Positions 1-6,190 are shown, counted from the first letter of the stretch. The stretch: 6,310 nucleotides of DNA from an uncultured Calothrix sp. (GCA_937884685.1 CAKZYM010000393.1:1-6310), one strand, 5' to 3'. Translations and numbers: made by a program. Notes: a model not told the origin generated them from the letters alone.

Positions 1-48
1 AGCTTTTGATAATCATTCAAGCTGCTCACATGTCCCGTCGGACGTTTT

Positions 49-459
49 TCATACAGGTGCGACAATCTCGTCTATCCATCTACTTATTGTTCGGCAGCTT
101 TTGGGAAAATATTGATAAGAGTTTTCTGTCCATTTTAGAAGTTTATCGAATGCTTCATCACTGGTTATCGGACTGTCAAATATATCTCTAATGGCTTCTT
201 TATCATGATACATTTCACCTAATTCTGGTGCGACTTGTTCTACAGTTTCTATCTTTGCTTTTTCCTCATGATTAAGGCTCTCTTTTTTCTTTAACAAGGG
301 GTATTTACTATGAGTTAATCCAGTCAAAGTTTCTTGTCTTATTTTTCGATTTTTAATCTTCTTGGCAGCTCTTTTTTCTTGTTTTATTTTAGTATCTAAC
401 TCCTCATTTATTTGTTTCATCACATGAAATCTATCTGCTACTATTTGAGCATTAGGCAT
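49..459 (-). pseudogene. ISL3-family transposase, C-terminal fragment
   Basis: This 136-residue open frame continues the transposase after the frameshift. It opens with MPNAQIVADRFHVMKQINEE, a conserved block in the middle of ISL3 DDE domains, followed by the long basic helical insert rich in K and R (about residues 23-45). The ATG at 459 is an internal methionine of the ancestral protein, not a real start, and the homologous frame extends back to about 487. The fragment ends at ...ISRWIDEIVAPV-stop. Family members normally continue from this point with a segment like YFDxRTTNGVVEGINNKxK, which carries the catalytic glutamate. In another frame the bases beyond the stop read LYEKRPTGHV, a weak match, so a second frameshift near 58 is likely. 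The rest is outside the window. Confidence 0.82.
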
Positions 460-478
460 GATTTCTTGAATTAAACTT

Positions 479-1144
479 TTATCTCTGTTTCCATAAATCT
501 ATACTCACTTCTTCTATCTGCTCTAATATCTCTGAACCCAGACTAAATAAGTATTCTGCTATTACTGCTTTATTCCTTTTCTCCAATAAAGCTATAGGTT
601 TTCTTGTGTCTAAATCTACTAATACTGCGGCATAATTTTTACCTCCTTTTAACTGTGTTATTTCATCTATCCCTAACTTTTTTATTTTTCTTGGTCTTTC
701 TGATAATAAATCAGCTTCATATTCTTTTAATAAAGTCTCTATTTCTGATACTGTCATTCTATTTTTTCTAGCTACATTTTCTACATTGGTTTCTAATACT
801 TCTCCCACGACTTTGGAAGCTAGCCTTTTTGTATAGCTTCTCCTCGTTTTTATAAAAGATAATTTTTCACTAAATACTTTCTTACATTTCTTACATTTAA
901 ATTGACGACGATTTACTTTTAGAAATACTTGATAATAGCTTAGAGGTATATCTCTTACTATATGCCAATGATTTTGATGAACAGTTACTTTAGTATTTCT
1001 ACAGTGAGGACATTCACCTTCTTTATGCTTATTTTCTAACTCTATAAGTATTTCTGAGTCAGTGATAAAATCATAATTAATAACCTTAATATCTTGTAAG
1101 TTAATTGCTTTAGTAATAAAGTGAAGTAAGGGGTTAGATGGCAT
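479..1144 (-). pseudogene. ISL3-family transposase, N-terminal fragment
   Basis: This is the first 221 residues of an ISL3 transposase, which is usually about 400 residues long. A zinc finger of the zf-ISL3 type spans residues 45-91 (C45, C48, C84, C87). A helical, probably DNA-binding, segment covers about 100-145. The start of the DDE nuclease domain follows, with likely catalytic D160 in GIDE and D216 in VSIDLW. The frame then runs into TAA at 479-481, two codons after the conserved DLWK. Skipping the base at 487 restores a perfect continuation (W-K-R-D-K-S-L-I-Q-E-I-M) into the fragment ending at 49. The ATG at 1144 gives the expected family N-terminus (PLLHFITKAINLQDIKV). No clear Shine-Dalgarno site precedes it. 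Confidence 0.85.
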
Positions 1145-1182
1145 TTTATTAAAGACTTAGTTTTGAACTCAATTTTATTTTC

Positions 1183-1199
1183 ATTTTATAGTATAAAAT
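1183..1199. repeat. Perfect 17-base palindrome over transposase -10
   Basis: ATTTTATA (1183-1190) and TATAAAAT (1192-1199) form perfect 8-base arms around a single G. The whole palindrome is A/T apart from its centre. It sits 39 bases upstream of the transposase start and covers the proposed -10. It could be an operator for self-regulation or simply an AT-rich coincidence. Confidence 0.4.
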
Positions 1200-1218
1200 A
1201 ACGGTGTATCTTAATCAA
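1190..1218 (-). promoter_or_regulatory. Probable transposase promoter
   Basis: On the minus strand, TTGATT (1218-1213) and TATACT (1195-1190) are separated by 17 bases. They match the sigma-70-type -35 consensus at 4 of 6 positions and the -10 consensus at 5 of 6. Transcription would start near 1183, about 40 bases before the transposase ATG. The -10 lies inside a perfect palindrome (1183-1199). The promoter is inferred from sequence only. Confidence 0.42.
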
Positions 1219-1299
1219 ACAATAGGTTTGCTACATCAATACTCTTAAATTTTCTACCATTAATTCTATTTATTCATGTTTTTTTAGCATAGTTACTCT

Positions 1300-1308
1300 G
1301 GGAGAGCC
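1300..1308 (-). repeat. Candidate terminal inverted repeat of the IS
   Basis: The minus strand reads GGCTCTCCC from 1308 inward. It lies about 160 bases upstream of the transposase ATG and fits the GGCTCT-type start seen in ISL3-family termini. The adjacent outside octamer 1309-1316 (ATAATTAT) is AT-rich and would be the target duplication. The partner repeat is not in the window, so this cannot be confirmed here. Confidence 0.35.
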
Positions 1309-1453
1309 ATAATTATTTTTTATTCAATGCTTGAAGAGTAAGTATTGTAGAATTTTGAGGAATTTCTATAAACTGCGATACCTTCGCTTAACGACTATAA
1401 ATTCCATCCTTACAAATGGAATAAGATAAATTTAGTTTTAATTGAAAAGTCCA
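1309..1453. other. Intergenic spacer between IS and ABC operon
   Basis: This is AT-rich non-coding DNA between the proposed IS end and the stop codon of the binding-protein gene. Together with the IS leader it makes a gene-free stretch of about 310 bases (1145-1453). Apart from the weak hairpin at 1401-1422, I see no coding potential, RNA gene or recognisable motif. Confidence 0.6.
1401..1422 (-). terminator. Weak hairpin downstream of ABC operon
   Basis: ATTCCAT (1401-1407) and ATGGAAT (1416-1422) form a perfect 7-base stem with an 8-base loop, 31 bases beyond the stop of the binding-protein gene. Read on the minus strand, the stem is followed by TTTATAG, a poor U-tract, and the stem is AT-rich. 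It is the best terminator candidate after the operon but does not look strong. Confidence 0.3.
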
Positions 1454-2479
1454 TCAACTATAATAAAATCCATCATCAGGTAATTTACCTCCCAAAAACT
1501 TGGGATTCTGTTCTATCAAACGCTCAAACCAAAATTCTAATTCTTCTTTAGCTTCAGCAGCACTTACCATTTCTAAGGGAGTATACTGCAAGGAATTTTT
1601 AACAATTGGTGCTTTCAAACCGAGATTTTCTGCTCCCAACTCTGAAGCATCATCGGGATTTTGTTTTACCCAGTCAACTGCACTTTTAAGTTCTGTTTGA
1701 ATCACTTGAATAACTTCGGGATGCTGGTCAATTAAAGAAGTTAAAGCCAAAGTTCCAGCTTGAGGAATACGTGGTTTACGTTTAGTGACTCTTCCCCATT
1801 CTTCTTGTAAATTCAATATTCTTCGTACCTGTAAATTTTGCTGTTTACCTCTAATTTCAGCCCCAGTTCCTGCGGGTTCTGAAAGTAAAGCAATGTCACC
1901 TTTACCGGCTAAAAGTAATTGTACAGCTTGAGCAAAATCGCTAGTATATTCTATTTTTATATCGGTTTGTGGATTCAAATTATTTGCTTTTGCAAGAAAA
2001 GTAAACAACTGTGATGGAAGTCCACCTCGAAATGGAACTAAAATAGTTTTTCCTTTTAAATCCTGCCAAGTATTGACGTTTTTATTCGTTGAAAATACAT
2101 ATAAAATACCCCAAACCAAAACGTTGAGTAATTTAATTCCGACTCCTTTTTGATATAAATTTGCGGCTAAAGATGTGGGAGTTGCAGATACTTGTAAAGT
2201 CCCAGAAACTGCATCAGCCCTTAATTGGTCGTGATTTTTCCAAATCCGAAAATCTATTTCTTTAACTGCTTCTTGTAATTGACTTTGTTTGGCAAGATAA
2301 GCCATTAATATAGTAATCACAATCGGTGAACCACCAATACTAATCCGATTTAAAGTTTGATTATTACCTGTAGAAATAGAGTTATTTTGTTCGCTACAGC
2401 CATATAAATGAGAAGTCAGAGTTAAACCAGTAGTAGCTGCTATTATTTGTAAAAATCGACGACGGTTGGTAATTGTCAT
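1454..2479 (-). CDS. ABC transporter substrate-binding lipoprotein (NitT/TauT/SsuA type)
   Basis: This 341-residue protein is the solute-binding part of the ABC importer encoded by the same operon. The N-terminus has a twin-arginine motif (NRRRFLQ, residues 5-11), a hydrophobic stretch (12-25) and a lipobox LYGC with C28. It is therefore probably exported folded and anchored by lipid at the periplasmic face of the inner membrane. The mature part resembles NMT1/SsuA-type binding proteins: ATPTSLAANLYQKGVGIKLL (about 99-118), WQDLKGKTI (138-146) and a second lobe with SDFAQAVQLLLAGKGDIALL. It ends in GGKLPDDGFYYS. At 341 residues it is shorter than nitrate- or bicarbonate-binding NrtA/CmpA proteins (roughly 450), which argues against those substrates. 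Sulfonate, a pyrimidine precursor or a metal complex cannot be separated by eye. AGGG (2493-2490) is a weak ribosome site. It is the last gene of the operon. Confidence 0.86.
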   Translation of the reverse strand: MTITNRRRFLQIIAATTGLTLTSHLYGCSEQNNSISTGNNQTLNRISIGGSPIVITILMAYLAKQSQLQEAVKEIDFRIWKNHDQLRADAVSGTLQVSATPTSLAANLYQKGVGIKLLNVLVWGILYVFSTNKNVNTWQDLKGKTILVPFRGGLPSQLFTFLAKANNLNPQTDIKIEYTSDFAQAVQLLLAGKGDIALLSEPAGTGAEIRGKQQNLQVRRILNLQEEWGRVTKRKPRIPQAGTLALTSLIDQHPEVIQVIQTELKSAVDWVKQNPDDASELGAENLGLKAPIVKNSLQYTPLEMVSAAEAKEELEFWFERLIEQNPKFLGGKLPDDGFYYS

Positions 2480-2496
2480 TTTTTATTTTCCCTATT

Positions 2497-3222
2497 TTAA
2501 TAATTTACATCAAAACAACTAGCAACTTGAGGAATATTTAATAACGAGGAAACAGTTTTGTAAATATATGCTTCATCGCGTTTAATTCCTAATTCGGGTT
2601 TCCATTCGTATACTATTCTGCTTGGTGAAGCCGATAAAATAATGATTTTATTACCTAAGCGAACTGCTTCGGGTAAATCATGAGAAACTAAAAGAATAGC
2701 TAAATTTTGATTTTTTAATAATTGCAATATTAAACCTTGTAATTGCCTCCTTCTACCGATATCTAAACTACTAAAGGGTTCATCCAGTATCAGCAAATCT
2801 GGCTCAATTGCTAACGCTCTTCCCAATGCAACCCTTTGCTGCATTCCACCACTCAATTGGTGAGGGTACTGATTCACTGCTTGGTCAATTCCTAACTCTT
2901 TTGCTAAATTTAAAGCTATATAACGACGTTTTTCAACTGGTATTTTATTAGATTTTAAGCCAAAAATAATATTTTCTAAACAAGTCTTCCACGGAAGTAA
3001 TCTTGGCTCTTGAAAGACATAGGAAGTTATATTAAATTTATTTTGAATAATTCCACTTTTAGGAGTAATTAATCCAGCAACTATTTTTAATAAAGTCGTT
3101 TTACCGCATCCAGAAGGACCAGTTAAACAGATTACTTCACCGGGTTGAACGCTAAAACTGATATTATCAATAACTATTTGACGTTCGTATTTATGAAAAA
3201 TATCTTTTATAATCAACACCAA
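2497..3222 (-). CDS. ABC transporter ATP-binding protein (SsuB/TauB type)
   Basis: This 241-residue cytoplasmic ATPase powers the importer. All motifs are present and intact: Walker A GPSGCGKTT (35-43), Q-loop Q71 in YVFQEPRLLPW, signature LSGGMQQR (123-130), Walker B LLILDEP (143-149), D-loop SSLD (151-154) and switch H181 in VSHD. The PRLLPW stretch after the Q-loop is characteristic of the nitrate/sulfonate/taurine ATPases. Length fits SsuB/TauB, and there is no C-terminal binding-protein-like domain as in cyanobacterial NrtC. The start is not ATG. TTG at 3222, GTG at 3219 and TTG at 3216 are consecutive candidates. An AAGGAAGG site (3237-3230) is 7 bases before the first TTG, which favours 3222, although GTG at 10 bases is also possible. 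The gene starts 2 bases after the permease stop, so the two are probably translationally coupled. Confidence 0.92.
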   Translation of the reverse strand: MVLIIKDIFHKYERQIVIDNISFSVQPGEVICLTGPSGCGKTTLLKIVAGLITPKSGIIQNKFNITSYVFQEPRLLPWKTCLENIIFGLKSNKIPVEKRRYIALNLAKELGIDQAVNQYPHQLSGGMQQRVALGRALAIEPDLLILDEPFSSLDIGRRRQLQGLILQLLKNQNLAILLVSHDLPEAVRLGNKIIILSASPSRIVYEWKPELGIKRDEAYIYKTVSSLLNIPQVASCFDVNY

Positions 3223-3224
3223 TT

Positions 3225-4004
3225 TTAAACCTTCCTTGTAGTATTTCTCCAGGGTTCCAATCTCACCCGTAAAGGTCGTAAAATGGCATATTCAGAAATA
3301 ATAATCATCATCAAAACAACGCAAATCCAAGCCATTACTTCAGCAGTTTCTAAATTAATACGAGCTAAATTAAGTTCCGCACCGATTCCCGTTTCCGCTG
3401 ATAATAATTCGGCCATTATCCCCAATCTAAAAGCTAAACCCAGACCTGTAGTCAAAGCTGTAAATAAATAAGACAATAAGTGAGGAAAATAAATATCTAA
3501 TAGTAAAAATTGCTTAGGAGTACGAAACAAATTCGCCATTTCTAAAAGTTGGGAATCGGTTGTACTTATCCCATCTACAGTACTAATAAATATAATTGGT
3601 AAGGTTGCTACAGCCACTGTAAATATAGATGTACCACTACCATTTCCAAACCAAAGCAATGCTATAACTATCCAACCGATGGGTGGTATTCCTTGAAAAG
3701 CTGCAATTGTAGGTGCTATGAAACGTCTAAACCAGGGTATCAATCCCGCACAGATTCCCAAAATGGTTCCAGCTACAACCGCGATTGTAAAACCAGTAAA
3801 AACATGAAAAATACTAGCCCATACAGCAGTTAATAATTGATTACTAATTAGTAGATATTTAAATGCATTAAACGTTTCGATAGGGGAAGGTAAAACTACA
3901 GCACTATAGTTTCTTGCAGCCAAATACCAAATAATCATAAAAGTACTCAAACCTGAGAATTCAGGTAAAATACTTTTGATAATTGAACGTATTTTCTTAG
4001 CCAT
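3225..4004 (-). CDS. ABC transporter permease (SsuC/TauC type)
   Basis: This 259-residue inner-membrane protein forms the channel of the importer, probably as a homodimer because no second permease is encoded. Hydrophobic segments lie at about 18-30, 65-90, 97-120, 125-143, 178-200 and 223-242, as expected for a six-span BPD_transp_1 (MetI-like) permease. LPSPIETFNAF (38-48) and GIPPIGWIVIALLWFGNG (105-122) are conserved blocks of the nitrate/sulfonate/taurine permeases. The EAA-type coupling loop that contacts the ATPase is LLEMANLFRTPKQFLLLDIYFP followed by a G-containing segment (about 153-189), with M-A-N replacing the usual E-A-A. It is the first gene of the operon. The ATG at 4004 has no obvious ribosome site, but it is the first Met of the frame and precedes a basic cytoplasmic N-terminus (AKKIRSIIK). 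Confidence 0.9.
   Translation of the reverse strand: MAKKIRSIIKSILPEFSGLSTFMIIWYLAARNYSAVVLPSPIETFNAFKYLLISNQLLTAVWASIFHVFTGFTIAVVAGTILGICAGLIPWFRRFIAPTIAAFQGIPPIGWIVIALLWFGNGSGTSIFTVAVATLPIIFISTVDGISTTDSQLLEMANLFRTPKQFLLLDIYFPHLLSYLFTALTTGLGLAFRLGIMAELLSAETGIGAELNLARINLETAEVMAWICVVLMMIIISEYAILRPLRVRLEPWRNTTRKV
3230..3237 (-). promoter_or_regulatory. Strong Shine-Dalgarno site deciding the ATPase start
   Basis: The minus strand reads AAGGAAGG within the last codons of the permease gene, 7 bases before TTG at 3222. It is the only strong purine-rich ribosome site among the operon genes and makes a non-ATG start credible. The next in-frame ATG lies far inside the Walker domain and would destroy the protein. 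Confidence 0.6.
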
Positions 4005-4059
4005 CGAATTAGTTTTGATTCATCTAAATAAATATAAGTCTTCAAGATAATTTTTTACA

Positions 4060-4087
4060 ATTACAATAACATCATCATTTTTGTCAA
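4060..4087 (-). promoter_or_regulatory. Probable promoter of the ABC operon
   Basis: On the minus strand a perfect TTGACA (4087-4082) is followed after 16 bases by TGTAAT (4065-4060), which matches the -10 consensus at 5 of 6 positions. Transcription would begin near 4053 and give a leader of about 50 bases before the permease ATG. The -35 lies inside the left arm of the inverted repeat. A second, weaker possibility further down is TTGTAA (4060-4055) with TATATT (4036-4031) at 18 bases. Confidence 0.42.
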
Positions 4088-4101
4088 AAGACAGGTTGTC
4101 A
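4082..4101. repeat. Left arm of 20-base inverted repeat
   Basis: The arm reads TGTCAAAAGACAGGTTGTCA. It matches the reverse complement of 4207-4226 at 18 of 20 positions, with mismatches at positions 13 and 15. Its first twelve bases are themselves a TGTC-N4-GACA dyad, which would suit a dimeric regulator. Confidence 0.8.
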
Positions 4102-4137
4102 TAGTGATATAAAAATTCAATTTTGAGCAATTTATAA

Positions 4138-4194
4138 TTAACCTCATCCTGTCCTTGGGGACATCACTCTCCTTATTAAGGAGAGGGAGGTAAA
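4138..4194. repeat. Palindromic intergenic repeat with two hairpins
   Basis: An outer ACCTC (4141-4145) pairs with GAGGT (4187-4191) and encloses two hairpins. The first is TGTCC/GGACA with loop TTGG (4150-4163). The second is CTCTCCTTA/TAAGGAGAG around one central T (4167-4185), a perfect 9-base palindrome. The layout and the CCTCATCC...AAGGAGAGGG wording resemble dispersed palindromic repeats common between genes of filamentous cyanobacteria. Its GC-richer composition stands out from the flanks. Whether it acts in RNA, as a terminator or as an inert repeat is not shown. Confidence 0.65.
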
Positions 4195-4206
4195 GCTTAT
4201 TATGTT

Positions 4207-4226
4207 TGACAGCTTGTCTTTTGACA
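4207..4226. repeat. Right arm of 20-base inverted repeat
   Basis: The arm's reverse complement reads TGTCAAAAGACAAGCTGTCA, an 18/20 match to 4082-4101. It contains the TGTC-N4-GACA dyad (4215-4226), whose last six bases form the porin -35. The arms are separated by 105 bases. Confidence 0.8.
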
Positions 4227-4250
4227 CGAGCAATATAACCCTTTCATTAT
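4221..4250 (+). promoter_or_regulatory. Probable promoter of the porin gene
   Basis: A perfect TTGACA (4221-4226) is followed after 18 bases by CATTAT (4245-4250), which matches the -10 consensus at 4 of 6 positions. The leader to the porin ATG would be about 67 bases. The -35 is the outer end of the right arm of the inverted repeat, mirroring the promoter on the other strand. Confidence 0.4.
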
Positions 4251-4324
4251 TTTTAAAGATGGAATTAACACCAATATAAAGATTATTTCTAATATAAATC
4301 TAATCTAAATTGATTTTCAAAAAC

Positions 4325-6058
4325 ATGAAACCGAAAACCTATTCCAATTTACTAACATTAAATTTCGCTATATTCGCATCAATTATATCTATTACAACTG
4401 AAGCTAAAGCTGCTCCCGTATCTACCAAAGCAGAAAGATTAAGAAAATCTCTAGTTACAACAGAAAAGGTTTATCCATATTCTCAAAAAGTTAATCAAAA
4501 TCATCAGCTACCTAATCAAATATCTCAAAATAATATTGATAGCCAAACTATCTATAATCACGGAACCAATCTTCAAAAAAACGAACAATCTCAAGTAACT
4601 TCAGTATCACAATTAGACGATGTTTCTCCTGGTGATTGGGCTTTTGAAGCTCTACAAAAATTAGTCGAACGCTATAACTGTATCTCCGGTTATCCTAACG
4701 GAACTTTTCGGGGAAACCGAGCCATGACTCGTTATGAATTTGCTGCTGCTTTGTATGCTTGTTTAGAAGACACTGTGAAGATATTTACGCTTGGGTTCAA
4801 TCCAGCAAACCAAGAAGATTTTAATACTTTACAAAGATTGCAAGAGGAATTTTCATCAGAAATAGCAATTTTGAGAGGAAGAGTAGACAATTTAGAAGCA
4901 AGGTCAGCTTCTTTAGAAACTAATCAATTTTCAACTACAACAAAATTGCGAGGGGTCGCGGTTTTCTCTTTGAATAGTGCATTTGGTGATGAAAAAGCTG
5001 ATGGAAGTGGCGAAGATATAGAAGATAATATTGTTTTCAATAATCGAATGCGTCTCAATTTCGATACTAGTTTCACAGGAAAAGATTTATTAAAAGTCCG
5101 TTTGGATGCATTAGATATTACTACCTTTGGAAACGACGTAACTGGAACAAATATGACTCGTTTAGCTTACGAGCGTAATACTAATAATCAAGTTGATATC
5201 GGCAAACTTTTTTATCGTTTTCCCATCAATAAAAAACTCAGATTCCATATTGATGCAACTGGTGGACGTTTTAATCTGAATGCTTCCGATAACTTTAATA
5301 AACTATTTGCTAACCCGATAATTGGTTCCATTTCTCGCTTCGGAAGATTCAATCCTATTTATATTCAAGGTGCTTTAGGTGCAGGAATCACAGCAGTATA
5401 CGACTTCGATAAATCCCTCAGCTTATCATTAGGATATCTTGCCAGAAACGGCGATAATCCCAGCAATAAAAACGGACTCTTCGACGGTTCCTATGCAGCT
5501 TTAGCGCAACTAGCATTTAAACCCAGCAAAAAAATAGATTTAGGTTTAACTTACGTCAGAGCTTATTATCCTGGAGGTAGAGCATTTGTTTCTGGAGCAA
5601 CTGGAAGCAGATTAGCGAACGCTCCCTTCGGAAGAATCGCTACATCAGCAGACCATTTTGGTTTTCAGTCCAGCTTCCGTTTGAGTAAAAAAGCAGTAAT
5701 ATCCGGTTGGGCTGGTTTAACAAATGCTCAAGCACAAGATGATGGTGTTTTTAATGGTGTTCCAGTGAATGAAAATGACGATGCAAATATCTTTAATTGG
5801 GCTGTTACTTTAGGTTTACCGAATTTAGGAAAAAAAGGAAGTTTAGCAGGTTTTGTAATTGGACAACCACCGACGGTGACTGATAGTGATAGTTTTGAAA
5901 ACGAGGATAAATCTTGGCATTTAGAAAGTTTTTATCGTTATCCGGTGAATGACAATATTAGTATTACTCCAGGTTTGTTAGTCATCTTGAATCCAGAAGG
6001 AAATGATGATAATGATGCTATTTATGTAGGAACTTTAAGGACGGTGTTTAGATTTTAG
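4325..6058 (+). CDS. SLH-domain outer-membrane porin (cyanobacterial OprB/iron uptake porin type)
   Basis: This 577-residue protein probably forms a diffusion channel in the outer membrane. A signal peptide with a hydrophobic core ends at AKA|APVS (cleavage after A29). A polar Q/N-rich linker follows, then one SLH domain at about 93-148 (VSPGDWAFEALQKLVERY...GYPNGTFRGNRAMTRYEFA), which in such porins anchors the barrel to the cell-wall polymer. A short coiled coil (about 165-200, LQEEFSSEIAILRGRVDNLE) precedes the barrel, about 205-577. The barrel has alternating beta strands and a terminal F in GTLRTVFRF, the usual outer-membrane assembly signal. Many homologues are called iron uptake porins, but the substrate is not visible here. 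ATG at 4325 is preferred over an in-frame TTG at 4310, because the ATG gives a standard signal peptide. No Shine-Dalgarno site is evident. Confidence 0.9.
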   Translation: MKPKTYSNLLTLNFAIFASIISITTEAKAAPVSTKAERLRKSLVTTEKVYPYSQKVNQNHQLPNQISQNNIDSQTIYNHGTNLQKNEQSQVTSVSQLDDVSPGDWAFEALQKLVERYNCISGYPNGTFRGNRAMTRYEFAAALYACLEDTVKIFTLGFNPANQEDFNTLQRLQEEFSSEIAILRGRVDNLEARSASLETNQFSTTTKLRGVAVFSLNSAFGDEKADGSGEDIEDNIVFNNRMRLNFDTSFTGKDLLKVRLDALDITTFGNDVTGTNMTRLAYERNTNNQVDIGKLFYRFPINKKLRFHIDATGGRFNLNASDNFNKLFANPIIGSISRFGRFNPIYIQGALGAGITAVYDFDKSLSLSLGYLARNGDNPSNKNGLFDGSYAALAQLAFKPSKKIDLGLTYVRAYYPGGRAFVSGATGSRLANAPFGRIATSADHFGFQSSFRLSKKAVISGWAGLTNAQAQDDGVFNGVPVNENDDANIFNWAVTLGLPNLGKKGSLAGFVIGQPPTVTDSDSFENEDKSWHLESFYRYPVNDNISITPGLLVILNPEGNDDNDAIYVGTLRTVFRF

Positions 6059-6099
6059 AATTTTACGAACATCTTAAATACTTTATATATTGGGATTTG

Positions 6100-6121
6100 A
6101 ATTATTTTGGGTGGAATAAAA
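6100..6121 (+). repeat. Imperfect direct repeat, copy 1
   Basis: This copy reads AATTATT, then TTGG, then GTGGAATAAAA. It matches 6191-6212 at 18 of 22 positions; only the four central bases differ. The two copies start 91 bases apart. No function is apparent. Confidence 0.5.
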
Positions 6122-6190
6122 TAATTATCAATGCAAAGGTACGTGGAGGTAATCGCAAAGTAAAGCTGAAAAATTGAGATGATGTAGATT

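Larger units (their letters stand above)
1..1308 (-). mobile_element. ISL3-family insertion sequence, 5' portion, decayed
   Basis: This is most of an insertion sequence, read on the minus strand and running off the left edge of the window. It is assigned to ISL3 because the transposase has an N-terminal CPHC...CKKC zinc finger followed by a DDE domain with GIDE, VSIDLW and MPNAQIVADRFHVMKQ motifs. The upstream end is placed at 1308, where the minus strand reads GGCTCTCCC. ISL3-family elements often begin with GGCTCT-like termini and make 8-bp, usually AT-rich, target duplications. The eight bases outside this end are ATAATTAT. The matching left end lies outside the window, so the boundary is a proposal. 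The reading frame is broken, so this copy probably cannot make its own active transposase. Confidence 0.72.
4005..4324. promoter_or_regulatory. Divergent intergenic control region
   Basis: This 320-base non-coding region separates the permease start (minus) from the porin start (plus). It contains a long inverted repeat with outward-facing -35 elements in both arms, a central cluster of hairpins, and AT-rich leaders of about 50-70 bases on each side. No open frame of note and no exact NtcA box (GTA-N8-TAC) was seen. Confidence 0.6.

Noticed and set aside
6..191. Open frame on the plus strand, 61 codons
   Set aside because: It is antisense to the transposase fragment and has no recognisable motif. 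The opposite strand is clearly the ancestral coding strand.
479..500. Programmed ribosomal frameshift in the transposase
   Set aside because: The shift occurs before GATAAAAG rather than on a classic slippery run, ISL3 elements normally use one frame, and a second frame loss near 58 points to decay.
1500..1700. Open frame on the plus strand, 66 codons
   Set aside because: It lies fully inside and antisense to the substrate-binding protein gene, which has strong family features.
3283..3471. Open frame on the plus strand, 62 codons
   Set aside because: It is antisense to the permease gene, and its composition mirrors the hydrophobic codons of the other strand.
1454..4004. Naming the operon nrtABC, cmpABC, ssuABC or tauABC
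   Set aside because: The ATPase and permease motifs are shared across this group, the binding protein length argues against NrtA/CmpA, and no metabolic neighbour identifies the substrate.
4138..4194. Riboswitch or structured small RNA
   Set aside because: The stems are simple palindromes with very short loops and no conserved aptamer core. A dispersed palindromic repeat explains them better.
4310..4324. TTG at 4310 as the porin start
   Set aside because: It would add five residues with no ribosome site. ATG at 4325 begins a normal signal peptide.
4005..4324. NtcA or Fur box controlling the divergent genes
   Set aside because: No exact GTA-N8-TAC and no convincing Fur-like 19-base palindrome was found by eye. 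The only strong dyads are the TGTC/GACA ones.
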